Shown here piece after piece: positions 1 through 8,956 of a stretch of 43,088 nucleotides of DNA. The stretch's first letter is position 1, and every line of letters starts with the position of its first letter. This stretch comes from an uncultured Alphaproteobacteria bacterium. Its GTDB lineage: Bacteria > Pseudomonadota > Alphaproteobacteria > Rhodobacterales > Rhodobacteraceae. The notes under the pieces are model-generated. The model made no database searches. It worked only from the letters and a program-made list of their open reading frames with translations, and was not told where the DNA came from. The translations under genes were made by a program, and so were the position numbers. The stretch lies in the NCBI GenBank assembly GCA_902540655.1, contig CACBNQ010000010.1, positions 1 to 43,088 of the forward strand, read 5' to 3'.

Positions 1-114
1 ACAGGTTTAGCGATTTCAGTGGCTGATGAGTCACTAAATTGTGTTGCTTTAGGCACCGGAAAATCTTTAGAGTTTGAAAAGCAGCTGGCTCATGTGATAG
101 ATTACGGTAGTTAA
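1..114 (+). CDS. mreB: MreB rod-shape actin homologue, C-terminal fragment
   Basis: The window opens in frame 1 inside a reading frame that runs to a TAA at 112-114. The 37 residues contain TGLAISVADESLNCVALGTG, which matches the extreme C-terminus of MreB (pattern TG..V.VA.dpL.CVA.G.G). MreB is the actin-like filament protein that positions the lateral-wall synthesis machinery. Its position directly before mreC supports the call, since mreB is the usual first gene of this cluster. The 5' end lies outside the window. The fragment is short, so the call rests on the motif plus context. Confidence 0.85.
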   Translation, partial: TGLAISVADESLNCVALGTGKSLEFEKQLAHVIDYGS

Positions 115-134
115 GAGCTTATTTATTAAGGAAA

Positions 135-995
135 ATGGCTAATAAGTCTAAACCCAATAGATCTAAGTCATGGAGCATACCAATTACTACCTTTACATTT
201 GTATGCCTCACTCTTATTTTTATTTTGTGGCGAGTAGATAATACTAGAACAGAGTTAATAAGAACAAAAATCATTGATTTTGTTTCCCCCCTTACAATAC
301 CTCTAAACTACCCGATTAAAGTGGTTGGGGACTTAGTAACGTATTTTGAAACTTACTCAACACTTTTAGAAGAGAATAAAGAACTTAAGAGAGACCTACA
401 GAATATGACTGGTTGGAAAGAAAAAGCCTTACAGCTGGAACAAAAAAATGCACAGCTCAGAGCGTTAAATAATGTAAAGCTGAGTGAAGATCTCATATGG
501 ATAACGGGAGAAATGATGGCTGACAGTGGTAGTCCCTTTTATCAATCGGGTGTTATAAATATTGGATCGAAGGATGGGATAAAAAATGGCTCTGCGGCGG
601 TGGACGGGCTTGGGCTCGTTGGTCGAATTTCTGGCGTTGGACAGAAGGTCGCTAGGGTATTATTTTTAACGGATATTTCCTCTGCAATACCCATAAAGAT
701 AAAGCGAAGCAACCAAAAAGGTCTTATGATCGGAGATAATAGTCCATGGCCTTTGTTAGAGTTTGTTGAGGAAAAAGGTCTTATTAATATTGGGGATAGG
801 GTATTCACGTCAGGTGACGGCAATGTTTTCCCATCCGATATTCTTATAGGAACTATCTTGATCGATAATAAAAAAAAGTTGAGAGTAAAGCCAGTTGCTA
901 ATTTTGAGTCTTTGGAATTTCTACGAATTTTGAATACAAAAAAAATAGTTGTGGACTGGACAGAACCGGACTTGGTAGGAATGGAAAATTTTTAG
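135..995 (+). CDS. mreC: Rod shape-determining protein MreC
   Basis: This is a 286-residue protein, a normal MreC length. It has one N-terminal membrane helix (about residues 17-33), then a periplasmic coiled coil (about 70-112, rich in E, K, L and Q), then the beta-rich MreC core with GLVGRISGVG near residues 157-166 and a VFTSGDGNVFP-like stretch near 222-232. MreC links cytoplasmic MreB to PBP2 and RodA. The ATG at 135 has AAGG just upstream, with tight spacing. It follows mreB by 20 nt and precedes mreD by 9 nt, so these are one operon. Confidence 0.95.
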   Translation: MANKSKPNRSKSWSIPITTFTFVCLTLIFILWRVDNTRTELIRTKIIDFVSPLTIPLNYPIKVVGDLVTYFETYSTLLEENKELKRDLQNMTGWKEKALQLEQKNAQLRALNNVKLSEDLIWITGEMMADSGSPFYQSGVINIGSKDGIKNGSAAVDGLGLVGRISGVGQKVARVLFLTDISSAIPIKIKRSNQKGLMIGDNSPWPLLEFVEEKGLINIGDRVFTSGDGNVFPSDILIGTILIDNKKKLRVKPVANFESLEFLRILNTKKIVVDWTEPDLVGMENF

Positions 996-1004
996 TATTA
1001 GAAA

Positions 1005-1505
1005 ATGAAATTTTACCAATCGAATCTTTTGACTAATACTATTTTTTTTGCTTTGGGACTTTTATTCATTATTTTCCCTACCGCATTAACAAGTACGGGG
1101 TTTAGCAATACATATTCATTTTACCCAGATCTTTTTTTATGCTTAATCTTTGCTTCCACTCTAAATAGACCAAAGGTTATAAACTTATATGCAATTTTGG
1201 TACTATTGCTCTTTTCAGATGTTTTACATATGAAGCCTATCGGACTATTTACAACTCTTATGTTTACGAGTGTTGTAATTATAAGACGCTATAAACTACA
1301 AATAGAGCAATCACCGTTCTACATCCATTATTTGATATTTTTAATCTTGCTCTCTTGTGTTCAAACACTCAATCTTTTCCTACACCACTTACTATTTTTA
1401 CCAAAACTTAGCTTGCTTACAATTATCAATCAGACAATTTTTACTTTAATTTGCTATCCCTTATTTGATATACCTTATAAACTGGTAAGAGCGAATAAAA
1501 GATAA
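1005..1505 (+). CDS. mreD: Rod shape-determining protein MreD
   Basis: This 166-residue, very hydrophobic protein has about five predicted membrane helices and a short basic C-terminus, as expected for MreD, the small integral membrane partner of MreC. Sequence conservation in MreD is weak, so the assignment leans on size, topology and position between mreC and mrdA. Its stop codon overlaps the start of mrdA (TAATG at 1503-1507), suggesting translational coupling. Confidence 0.85.
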   Translation: MKFYQSNLLTNTIFFALGLLFIIFPTALTSTGFSNTYSFYPDLFLCLIFASTLNRPKVINLYAILVLLLFSDVLHMKPIGLFTTLMFTSVVIIRRYKLQIEQSPFYIHYLIFLILLSCVQTLNLFLHHLLFLPKLSLLTIINQTIFTLICYPLFDIPYKLVRANKR

Positions 1506-3442
1506 TGTCAAAATTTAAAGATACCACCCTGAAATCAAAGCTAATCAGGCGAGTACATAGAAGGATAGTGCTTGCTGGATTATTAAAAGCGAGCACGGTA
1601 GCGCTATTGGGATGGAACATAAGAAAACTACAAATTGAAGACTCTGAGGATTACAAGTTACTAGCAGATGCCAATAGAGTGAACCTAAGACTTATTCCAC
1701 CTTCAAGAGGGCTTATTTTTGATAGATTGGGTACGCCGATTGCCTTAAATGAACAAAATTACAAAATAGTTTTCATTAGAGAACAAGCTGCTGATCCTAG
1801 AAAAGTATTAAAGAAACTTGCAAGCATCATAGAGTTAGACCAAAAGCGTCAAGAGAAAATATTGCAAGATATGAAAAAAAGAAGCCCTTTTATACCGATT
1901 ACCGTCGCCGAAAACCTCACTTGGAAAGATTTTGCGCACATATCAGTAAATTTACCAAGTCTCCCCGGCATAATTCCAGAGGTGGGGTTAACCCGCCACT
2001 ACCAAGAATACGAATCATACGCTCATATTGTAGGTTATGTTGGACCGATATCTGATAAAGATCTCAAATCTGAGAAACCAGTTGACCCAGTTCTTCAAAT
2101 CCCAAAGTTTCAAATTGGGAAAGTAGGGGTTGAGAAAAAATTAGAGACCCATTTACGAGGAAGAGCAGGAGTCAGTAAAGTTGAGGTTAACGCCTCAGGA
2201 CGAGTAATGAGAGAACTAAACAGAACTCAAGGTAAATCTGGGGAAAACATCCACCTGACTATAGCAACCAATCTTCAGAAGTTTGCATCAGAAAGATTGA
2301 AGGGGATGAGCGCTTCATCGGTTCTTATTGATATAAAGAGTGGAGATATATTATCACTAGTATCAACCCCAAGCTATAATCCAAATAACTTTGTATTAGG
2401 AATATCGCAGTCTGATTGGAACGCTTTACTGAATGACGAGCGAAAACCTCTACTGAACAAAGCTACTTCTGGAGCCTATCCCCCAGGCTCAACATTTAAA
2501 ATGGTAGTAGCTGCAGCAGCTCTCGAACTAGGGCTTATTGGATTAAATGACAAAATATTTTGTGCCGGATTCTATGAGTTAGGAAGCAGAAATTTTCACT
2601 GCTGGCTTAAGGGTGGGCACGGGAAACTAACCCTCCAAGAAGCTATTCAAAAGTCATGCGACGTCTATTTTTATGAACTTGCTCGTAAGGTCGGAGTGAA
2701 AAGAATCGGGGATATGGCAAGACGGCTAGGTCTTGGTCAAGCATACAACCTACCATTGACCGGTTTAAGTAAGGGTTTTGTACCAACAAAAAAATGGAAA
2801 AAGGAAAGATTTGGCACCAGCTGGCTTGTCGGAGATACTCTCAATGTGGGCATCGGGCAAGGATTTAGCTTAGCAACGCCTTTACAGTTAGCTGTTATGA
2901 CAGCCAGACTGGCATCTGGGAAAGAGGTGACCCCAAACATTATTAAAAACTCTAATAAAAACCCAGATAACCCCAAAGCTCTTTCGATAAAAGAAAATAC
3001 TCTTGTTGCTATTAGAAAGGGAATGTTTGACGTTTTAAATGAAAAAGACGGTACAGCATTTAACTTTAGAACTACTAATCATAATTTCTTAATTGCAGGT
3101 AAAACAGGTACCTCTCAAGTAAGGAGAATAACGCGAGAGGAGCGAGAGGAAGGCGTGATCAAAAATGAAGATTTGCCATGGAAAATGAGAGATCATGCTC
3201 TATTTACATGTTTTGCTCCATTTAAAAATCCTAAATACGCGCTTAGCGTAGTAGTTGAGCATGGAGGAAGTGGTTCCAAGGTAGCTGCTCCAATTGCACG
3301 GGATATAATGCTTTTTCAACTTTACGGAGGTATTCCTCCTGTCACTGCTTATCCAGAAAAACAACAAGTAGAGGCACGTAAAAGGCTTATGGATATTGAA
3401 AAAAAAATAAATTCTAGAACTAACATAAATCCAAATATTTAA
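1505..3442 (+). CDS. mrdA: Penicillin-binding protein 2, elongasome transpeptidase
   Basis: This 645-residue class B PBP has a short basic cytoplasmic N-terminus, one membrane anchor (about residues 21-38), a PBP-dimer domain beginning at the PPSRGLIFDR motif (about 66-75), and a transpeptidase domain. The active-site motifs are present: STFK with the acylated serine (about residue 329), SCD as the SxN-equivalent (about 394-396), and KTGT (about 535-538). It crosslinks peptidoglycan during cell elongation. It sits between mreD (1-nt overlap) and rodA (next ATG after 1 nt), its glycosyltransferase partner. Confidence 0.95.
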   Translation: MSKFKDTTLKSKLIRRVHRRIVLAGLLKASTVALLGWNIRKLQIEDSEDYKLLADANRVNLRLIPPSRGLIFDRLGTPIALNEQNYKIVFIREQAADPRKVLKKLASIIELDQKRQEKILQDMKKRSPFIPITVAENLTWKDFAHISVNLPSLPGIIPEVGLTRHYQEYESYAHIVGYVGPISDKDLKSEKPVDPVLQIPKFQIGKVGVEKKLETHLRGRAGVSKVEVNASGRVMRELNRTQGKSGENIHLTIATNLQKFASERLKGMSASSVLIDIKSGDILSLVSTPSYNPNNFVLGISQSDWNALLNDERKPLLNKATSGAYPPGSTFKMVVAAAALELGLIGLNDKIFCAGFYELGSRNFHCWLKGGHGKLTLQEAIQKSCDVYFYELARKVGVKRIGDMARRLGLGQAYNLPLTGLSKGFVPTKKWKKERFGTSWLVGDTLNVGIGQGFSLATPLQLAVMTARLASGKEVTPNIIKNSNKNPDNPKALSIKENTLVAIRKGMFDVLNEKDGTAFNFRTTNHNFLIAGKTGTSQVRRITREEREEGVIKNEDLPWKMRDHALFTCFAPFKNPKYALSVVVEHGGSGSKVAAPIARDIMLFQLYGGIPPVTAYPEKQQVEARKRLMDIEKKINSRTNINPNI

Positions 3443-3443
3443 G

Positions 3444-4556
3444 ATGAACCCATTCATAAAGATAATTTACATTAATTGGCCACTACAGATCCTAATTTTG
3501 GCAACAGCCTTATTTGGATTTTTAATGCTGTATTCTGTTAGTGGTGGGAGTTGGGACCCTTGGACTAAACCTCAAATAAATAGGTTTTTTATAAGCTTTA
3601 TATTAATCTTTGTAATGTCAGCTATCAGTATTTCCTTTTGGCAGAAGATATCTCCTTTTTGCTATATACTAGGTTTAGCATTACTAATAGCTGTCTATTT
3701 TTATGGTGATACGGGAATGGGTGCAAAAAGGTGGTTGGATTTAAGAATAATAAAATTACAGCCATCGGAAGCTTTCAAAATATCAATGGTAATGGCCCTT
3801 GCTTATTATTATCATAAGCTTCCTGTCAATAAGGTATCACATCCGTTTTATGTTTTAGTTCCACTTTTACTAATAATAATTCCTGCATTAATAGTTTTTC
3901 GACAGCCAGACCTTGGCACAGCGTTGGTTATAATTATGATAGGTATTTTTGTAATGTTCATTGCTGGGGTACATTTTGGATATTTTTTATTTGGAGGACT
4001 TAGCTTCTGTACTCTACTTTTTATCCTATTTCAGAGTAGAGGCACAGATTGGCAACTACTTAAGGATTATCACTTTAGAAGAATAGATACGTTTCTAGAT
4101 CCATCAGTGGACCCATTAGGAGCAGGTTATCATATTACACAATCAAAAATTGCCTTAGGATCAGGGGGCCTTTTTGGACGAGGCTATATGCAAGGCTCAC
4201 AAAGTCAGCTTAATTTCTTACCCGAGAAGCATACCGATTTTATTTTTACTACTCTGGCAGAAGAGTTTGGATTTTTTGGTACAATTGGTCTTCTCATCAT
4301 ATATAGCCTCATTGTTGCTTTTTGTATTTTTTCAGCACTAGCAACTACAGACAAATTTTCTCGATTATTGATAACCGGTCTTTGCATGACTTTTTTTACG
4401 TATTTCTCTATTAATATCGCAATGGTTATGGGCCTATTGCCAGTTGTGGGTATCCCTTTGCCGCTAGTTTCCTATGGAGGATCTTCAATGATTGTAATCA
4501 TGTTGAGCTTTGGACTAATTCAAAGTGCACACGTGCACAAGAATGTTGGCTTCTGA
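3444..4556 (+). CDS. rodA: RodA, SEDS peptidoglycan glycosyltransferase
   Basis: This 370-residue polytopic membrane protein of the SEDS family has about ten hydrophobic segments. Family landmarks are visible: GAKRWLDL and LQPSEAFKI (about residues 93-112), the FRQPDLGTAL motif carrying the catalytic-region aspartate (about 151-160), LPEKHTDFIF (about 260-269) and GIPLPLVSYGGSS near the C-terminus. RodA polymerises glycan strands for lateral wall growth and pairs with the PBP2 encoded immediately upstream. Its last 14 nt overlap the likely start of the next gene. Confidence 0.95.
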   Translation: MNPFIKIIYINWPLQILILATALFGFLMLYSVSGGSWDPWTKPQINRFFISFILIFVMSAISISFWQKISPFCYILGLALLIAVYFYGDTGMGAKRWLDLRIIKLQPSEAFKISMVMALAYYYHKLPVNKVSHPFYVLVPLLLIIIPALIVFRQPDLGTALVIIMIGIFVMFIAGVHFGYFLFGGLSFCTLLFILFQSRGTDWQLLKDYHFRRIDTFLDPSVDPLGAGYHITQSKIALGSGGLFGRGYMQGSQSQLNFLPEKHTDFIFTTLAEEFGFFGTIGLLIIYSLIVAFCIFSALATTDKFSRLLITGLCMTFFTYFSINIAMVMGLLPVVGIPLPLVSYGGSSMIVIMLSFGLIQSAHVHKNVGF

Positions 4557-5490
4557 TTTGAACATTTTTATTTCAACTGGATCTAAAACGGCAGAATACA
4601 AGAAGGCTCTTGCAAAAGAAATCGAAGCCCAATCTTTGAACTATAACATAGTAGAAGACATTTCCAGAAGCAATGAGGTTAATGCAATAATATATGCTGA
4701 CGATAGTGACATAGCCGACTTTTCCATTTTCCCAGATGATACCGTGATATTCTCTATATTTGCTGGTGTTGAAAAAACACTCCTAAACAAAACTATAAGG
4801 CAACCATTGGTAAGATTAATTGATGCTGAAATGACAGAATGCATGGCCGAGTGGTGTGTCGCTCATGTATTTAGGTATCATCTTGATCTTGATAAATTTA
4901 TTAAGCCTGAAAAAAAAGAGTGGATAACCTGCAATAAGGAAAGGTTACTTGCAAATCAAGTTCATATTGGAATCTTAGGTCTTGGAACCTTGGGTGCAGC
5001 TACTGCTAACAAGTTTAAGAAACTTGATTTTAAAGTTGCAGGCTGGTCGGCGAATGAAAAAAGAATTAGTGGGGTAAATTCATTAGTAGGACAAGACGGT
5101 TTAAGAAAAATTTTGTCGACTTCCGATTATTTAATACTTCTATTACCACTTACAGAACGAACAAAAACAATTATCAATTCAGCTTCCCTCAAATTTGTTA
5201 AGAATGGAGCAGTTGTAATTAACGCTGGCAGAGGTGGGCTAATTGAGGATAATGATCTTCTTAAAGCACTTGATGTTGGAAAAATATCTGGGTGTACCTT
5301 AGATGTATTTAATGAAGAACCCTTGCCGCAAGAGCACCCTTTCTGGCTTCATGAAAAAGTGACGGTTACCCCACACATCTCTGCTCCAACTCGATTAAAA
5401 AGCTCTATTAAATCTATTCTAGCAAACATAAGCAGGATAAAAGAAGGGTTGCAACCGATTGGATTAGTAGAAAAAGAGCGTTCCTATTAA
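4543..5490 (+). CDS. ghrA: GhrA-like D-2-hydroxyacid dehydrogenase (glyoxylate/hydroxypyruvate reductase)
   Basis: This 315-residue NAD(P)-dependent D-2-hydroxyacid dehydrogenase has the Rossmann motif GILGLGTLGAAT in its middle. Catalytic residues are recognisable: Arg in NAGRGGLIEDNDLL, Glu in DVFNEEPLP and His in VTPHISAPT. The family reduces glyoxylate or hydroxypyruvate, although substrate cannot be read from sequence. I chose the ATG at 4543; a GTG at 4525 is also in frame. It overlaps rodA by 14 nt, so it is co-transcribed with the elongation genes without an obvious functional link. Its stop overlaps the convergent antiporter gene by 4 nt. The symbol is by similarity. Confidence 0.85.
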   Translation: MLASDLNIFISTGSKTAEYKKALAKEIEAQSLNYNIVEDISRSNEVNAIIYADDSDIADFSIFPDDTVIFSIFAGVEKTLLNKTIRQPLVRLIDAEMTECMAEWCVAHVFRYHLDLDKFIKPEKKEWITCNKERLLANQVHIGILGLGTLGAATANKFKKLDFKVAGWSANEKRISGVNSLVGQDGLRKILSTSDYLILLLPLTERTKTIINSASLKFVKNGAVVINAGRGGLIEDNDLLKALDVGKISGCTLDVFNEEPLPQEHPFWLHEKVTVTPHISAPTRLKSSIKSILANISRIKEGLQPIGLVEKERSY

Positions 5491-7181
5491 AAAAGAATAA
5501 TTCCCAGAACGACTAATAGTACAATTGCAATGAAGAGAACCATGGTTCCAGAGGTAAGTATTCTTGTCATAACACCTTCTGGACCAGATACATGATATAC
5601 TTTATCTAAAACCACCCGCAAAGACTTATTGAAAAGCTTTAGTCCTTTTTGTTCTACTAATTCGAGAATAAATATTATCTTACGTAATAAGAATGGTAGG
5701 AACACGCGATAGGTCCAATCAAAATCAAGATTTATTGAACGTGTTTCAGAAGGCAGCTGCCTAAGTTTGCTCAAAATAATGAACGCTAAAATAGCAAAGC
5801 ATAATAGTTGCAACTGCGTTAAAATATGTTCAAACGTATATGGGTTATATTTCACTTCAAAAGGCATAATTGCATACAAATTATTTGGGAAAATACCTAT
5901 ATAAATACAAAGAATTGCCGTCAATCCCATCGCTAATAACATGTGAGCAGGTGCTTCGTTCGGTCTTTTGCCTGAGTCATGATGAAAAAAAGTAAAGTAG
6001 GGAACTTTTATCCCAGAATGCGATAAAACACCAGCGGACGCAAAAACAAGGATTAACCAAATAAACTGATAGTGTTCCTTTCCTGCTCCACTCATAATTA
6101 GCGATTTACTAACAAATCCAGAAAACAGAGGAAAAGCAGATATCGATGAGGCTCCAATAAGGCAAAAGGTTGCTGTTAAGGGCATCGTTCTATACAAACC
6201 TCCTAACTCCGATGCTCTAGAAGTACCCGTTCTAAAAAGAACGGCGCCAACGCTCATAAAGAGCAGTGCTTTATACAATATATGAGAGAAAGCGTGTGCC
6301 GCAGTGCCATTGAGCGCTAATTCCGTTCCCACACCTACTCCAACGACCATAAAACCAAGTTGATTATTGAGGCTATACGCTAATACCTTTCTTAAATCAT
6401 TCTCAACTTCTGCAAAGAAAATAGGAAATACTGTCATAGCTGCGCCAATATAAATGAGAAGTTCTGTTCCTGGAAACCCTCGTGCCAAAGCGTAAACTGC
6501 AAGCTTTGTTGTAAAAGCAGAGAGTATAACTGTACCCGTTATAGTAGCAGACGGATAGCTGTCTTGAAGCCAATTATGCAGAAATGGAAAAGCACACTTT
6601 ATGCCGAAAGCAACAAAAATTAAAGCTGTAGCTAAACTATCTAGTTCCATTTTACTAAAAGATATTGATCCCTTCTCAAAGTAAAAAAGAGCAACACCGA
6701 AAAGCAGCACAACTCCCGACAAAACTTGAATAATAAGGTACCGCATTCCAGAATGGTAAGCACCTTCAGTTTTCCGAGCCCAAATTAAAAATACCGATGA
6801 TATGGCAGTGAGCTCCCAATAAACAAAAAGCGTAACAAGATCACCAGCGAAAACTGCTCCTATAGCTGCTCCTGAATAAATAAGAGCTACAAAGGGCTGT
6901 GTACTTTCGCGAAGATGGAATGCAAATATATTTCCTAAAAAAGCAGCTATACAGAAAATAATTCCGAATACAGTCGAAAGCTTATCTACTCTCATAAAGT
7001 TCAGTTCAAGATCCAAAAATTGCACCTTGAAGCCATCATCCCAACCTCCATTAAGTAAAACTAATAGTGCTATAACAGGCACTAGGCATACGAAAGAAGA
7101 CTTAATAAATCCTTTAGGCAAAAAGATTGATATTAGTCCTCCTATCAAAAAGTAAATTGGGAGAGGAAGTGTTGCTAACAT
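5487..7181 (-). CDS. Third NuoL/MrpD-like antiporter subunit
   Basis: This is a 564-residue polytopic protein of the proton-translocating NuoL/M/N (Proton_antipo_M) family. Ion-path residues are present: Glu in the fifth-helix-like LFVYWELTAISS, Lys in FGIKCAFPFLHNW, Lys in FTTKLAVYAL and a late Lys in GFVSKSLIM. After the canonical core it has an extension of about 100 residues with a charged amphipathic helix and a final membrane helix, recalling the NuoL lateral arm. The ATG at 7181 is preferred over an upstream start at 7235 because GGAGG lies 10 nt before it and the upstream gene's stop is 1 nt away. It is the last gene of the Mrp operon. Confidence 0.85.
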   Translation of the reverse strand: MLATLPLPIYFLIGGLISIFLPKGFIKSSFVCLVPVIALLVLLNGGWDDGFKVQFLDLELNFMRVDKLSTVFGIIFCIAAFLGNIFAFHLRESTQPFVALIYSGAAIGAVFAGDLVTLFVYWELTAISSVFLIWARKTEGAYHSGMRYLIIQVLSGVVLLFGVALFYFEKGSISFSKMELDSLATALIFVAFGIKCAFPFLHNWLQDSYPSATITGTVILSAFTTKLAVYALARGFPGTELLIYIGAAMTVFPIFFAEVENDLRKVLAYSLNNQLGFMVVGVGVGTELALNGTAAHAFSHILYKALLFMSVGAVLFRTGTSRASELGGLYRTMPLTATFCLIGASSISAFPLFSGFVSKSLIMSGAGKEHYQFIWLILVFASAGVLSHSGIKVPYFTFFHHDSGKRPNEAPAHMLLAMGLTAILCIYIGIFPNNLYAIMPFEVKYNPYTFEHILTQLQLLCFAILAFIILSKLRQLPSETRSINLDFDWTYRVFLPFLLRKIIFILELVEQKGLKLFNKSLRVVLDKVYHVSGPEGVMTRILTSGTMVLFIAIVLLVVLGIILF

Positions 7182-7182
7182 C

Positions 7183-7473
7183 TTACTTTTCCTCCATACC
7201 TGGATAATCTTCACTATCCACTGCTTTTTTGGCATAGAAATTTTCTGGCCTTCCCAAAAGCAACCTTAGCAATCGTGATCCAAATATTATAATTGAAAAC
7301 ATTATGAACCCATAAATACTATAAAAATTATAGGTACTCTCAATTTCAAAATAGACATATCTCTTAACAAAAAAATCTGTTACGAATAAGCAAAGACACA
7401 AAATTAAAAAAACAATCAGTAGAACTCGAAGTCGATTAGCTTTCTCAAAAAATATGAATGGGTTAAATCTCAT
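7183..7473 (-). CDS. Small two-helix membrane protein inside the Mrp operon
   Basis: This 96-residue protein has two hydrophobic helices (about residues 17-35 and 50-66), a basic N-terminus and a C-terminal tail with the motif LLLGRPENFY followed by an acidic end. I do not recognise a named family. The RBS GAGGTGAGAAC precedes the ATG. It lies between the second and third MrpD-like genes with only a few nt either side, so it is probably an accessory subunit of the same antiporter complex. That role is inferred from context only. Confidence 0.75.
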   Translation of the reverse strand: MRFNPFIFFEKANRLRVLLIVFLILCLCLFVTDFFVKRYVYFEIESTYNFYSIYGFIMFSIIIFGSRLLRLLLGRPENFYAKKAVDSEDYPGMEEK

Positions 7474-7482
7474 GTTCTCACC

Positions 7483-8946
7483 TCAGCTCACTAAACCGAA
7501 ATTAATCATAAAATCTCTTATATGACCTACATAAAAAAATAAAAGTAGTGAGATACTAGCCGTTATTGCGGGCGGTAGCCAAACAAATGCGCTCGGCTCT
7601 TTAAAACTTTTAAACTCTTTTTGATCTGAAGGGTTAAGATAAAAGCCCTTTGCCACTAATGGCAAAAGATATGCGATATTAAGAAGGGAACTTATCAATA
7701 GGACTAAAACCACGAATTGTTTATCTGCCTCAAGAGATGACAATATTAAAAACCATTTTGCCCAAGACCCCCCCATCGGAGGAAGTCCTATGATCGATAT
7801 GGCACCTATAAGAAAACTTAAAAACGTAATTGGCATCACTCTTCCCAATCCCTGCATATCACTAATATTTGTTTTCTTGGTCGCAACATAAATCGAGCCA
7901 GCACACATAAATAGAGTGATTTTCCCAAACGCGTGAGTAACTATTTGTAGAGCTCCACCCAAAACGCCCAGACTATTCGCAAGAGAGAAAGCAAGCACAA
8001 CGTAGGCCAATTGACTAATAGTCGAATAAGCCAGTCGGGCTTTTAAATTATCTTTAGTCATCGCGATCAAAGAAGCGAATAAAATTGAAAAACAAGCCAA
8101 CCAGGTTAGCCAATCTGTTGCTCCCGATACTGACAAACTCTCCACCCCAAATATATAAACACCTACTTTAAGTACTGTGAAAACTCCTGCTTTGACCACG
8201 GCAACGGCGTGCAGCAAAGCGCTAACGGGTGTGGGAGCGACCATAGCAGCAGGCAGCCACCTATGGAACGGGAATAGAGCTGCCTTCCCTATCCCAAAGG
8301 CAAATAACGCGACGAGGAGTGTTAATTCTGATGATCCAAAGGAGCCATTTAAAATTCCACCTTTTACAAAATCCAACGTGCCAACAGAAAAATAAATCCA
8401 AATTATGCCTAGCAACTGTAGACCAATTGACGTTCCTAGTAATATTGATAGGTAAACTCTTGCACCTCTCAACGCTTCATTCGAGCCCTTATGAGAAACT
8501 AATGGAAAAGTAATAAGAGTAAGTATTTCGTAGAATAGAAATAAGGTGAAAAGATTTCCAGAGAATGAGATCCCCATAACACTGGCTATTGACACAGAAA
8601 AAAAGAAAAAGAACCTTGAGTGGTTTTTCTCCTTTGCCCCTCTCATATACCCAATAGCGTAAATATGAGTAAGTATCCAAAGCCCAGAGGCCAACAATGA
8701 GAATACAATACCCAGAGGCTCAATATGAAAAGAAATATCAATCCCGGGCATTATGGTAGCCAGTTTATATTGTGTCGCCTGACCATCAAACCCGAGAAAA
8801 ATATTTGCACTAAAATAAAATGTTATCAGTGCCCCTAGTAGAGTAACAGTATCCCTGACATTTGGGTTTTTATTAAAAATTAAATTTAACCCGCCTACTA
8901 ATGCCGGAGTAAAAACTGTTAAAAATATTAAAAACTCTATCGGCAT
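7483..8946 (-). CDS. Second MrpD-like antiporter subunit
   Basis: This is a 487-residue Proton_antipo_M family membrane protein with about fourteen helices. The residues expected for ion translocation are visible: Glu in LFYEILTLITFPLV, Lys in GIGKAALFPFHRWLP, Lys in VVKAGVFTVLKV and Lys in SWAKWFLILSS. The ATG at 8946 is chosen because TAGGG sits 8 nt upstream; a GTG at 8955 is in frame. It follows the first mrpD copy almost directly. It is probably a proton/cation channel subunit paralogous to MrpD and to the N-terminal part of MrpA. Confidence 0.85.
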   Translation of the reverse strand: MPIEFLIFLTVFTPALVGGLNLIFNKNPNVRDTVTLLGALITFYFSANIFLGFDGQATQYKLATIMPGIDISFHIEPLGIVFSLLASGLWILTHIYAIGYMRGAKEKNHSRFFFFFSVSIASVMGISFSGNLFTLFLFYEILTLITFPLVSHKGSNEALRGARVYLSILLGTSIGLQLLGIIWIYFSVGTLDFVKGGILNGSFGSSELTLLVALFAFGIGKAALFPFHRWLPAAMVAPTPVSALLHAVAVVKAGVFTVLKVGVYIFGVESLSVSGATDWLTWLACFSILFASLIAMTKDNLKARLAYSTISQLAYVVLAFSLANSLGVLGGALQIVTHAFGKITLFMCAGSIYVATKKTNISDMQGLGRVMPITFLSFLIGAISIIGLPPMGGSWAKWFLILSSLEADKQFVVLVLLISSLLNIAYLLPLVAKGFYLNPSDQKEFKSFKEPSAFVWLPPAITASISLLLFFYVGHIRDFMINFGLVS

Positions 8947-8956
8947 AAAATACACC

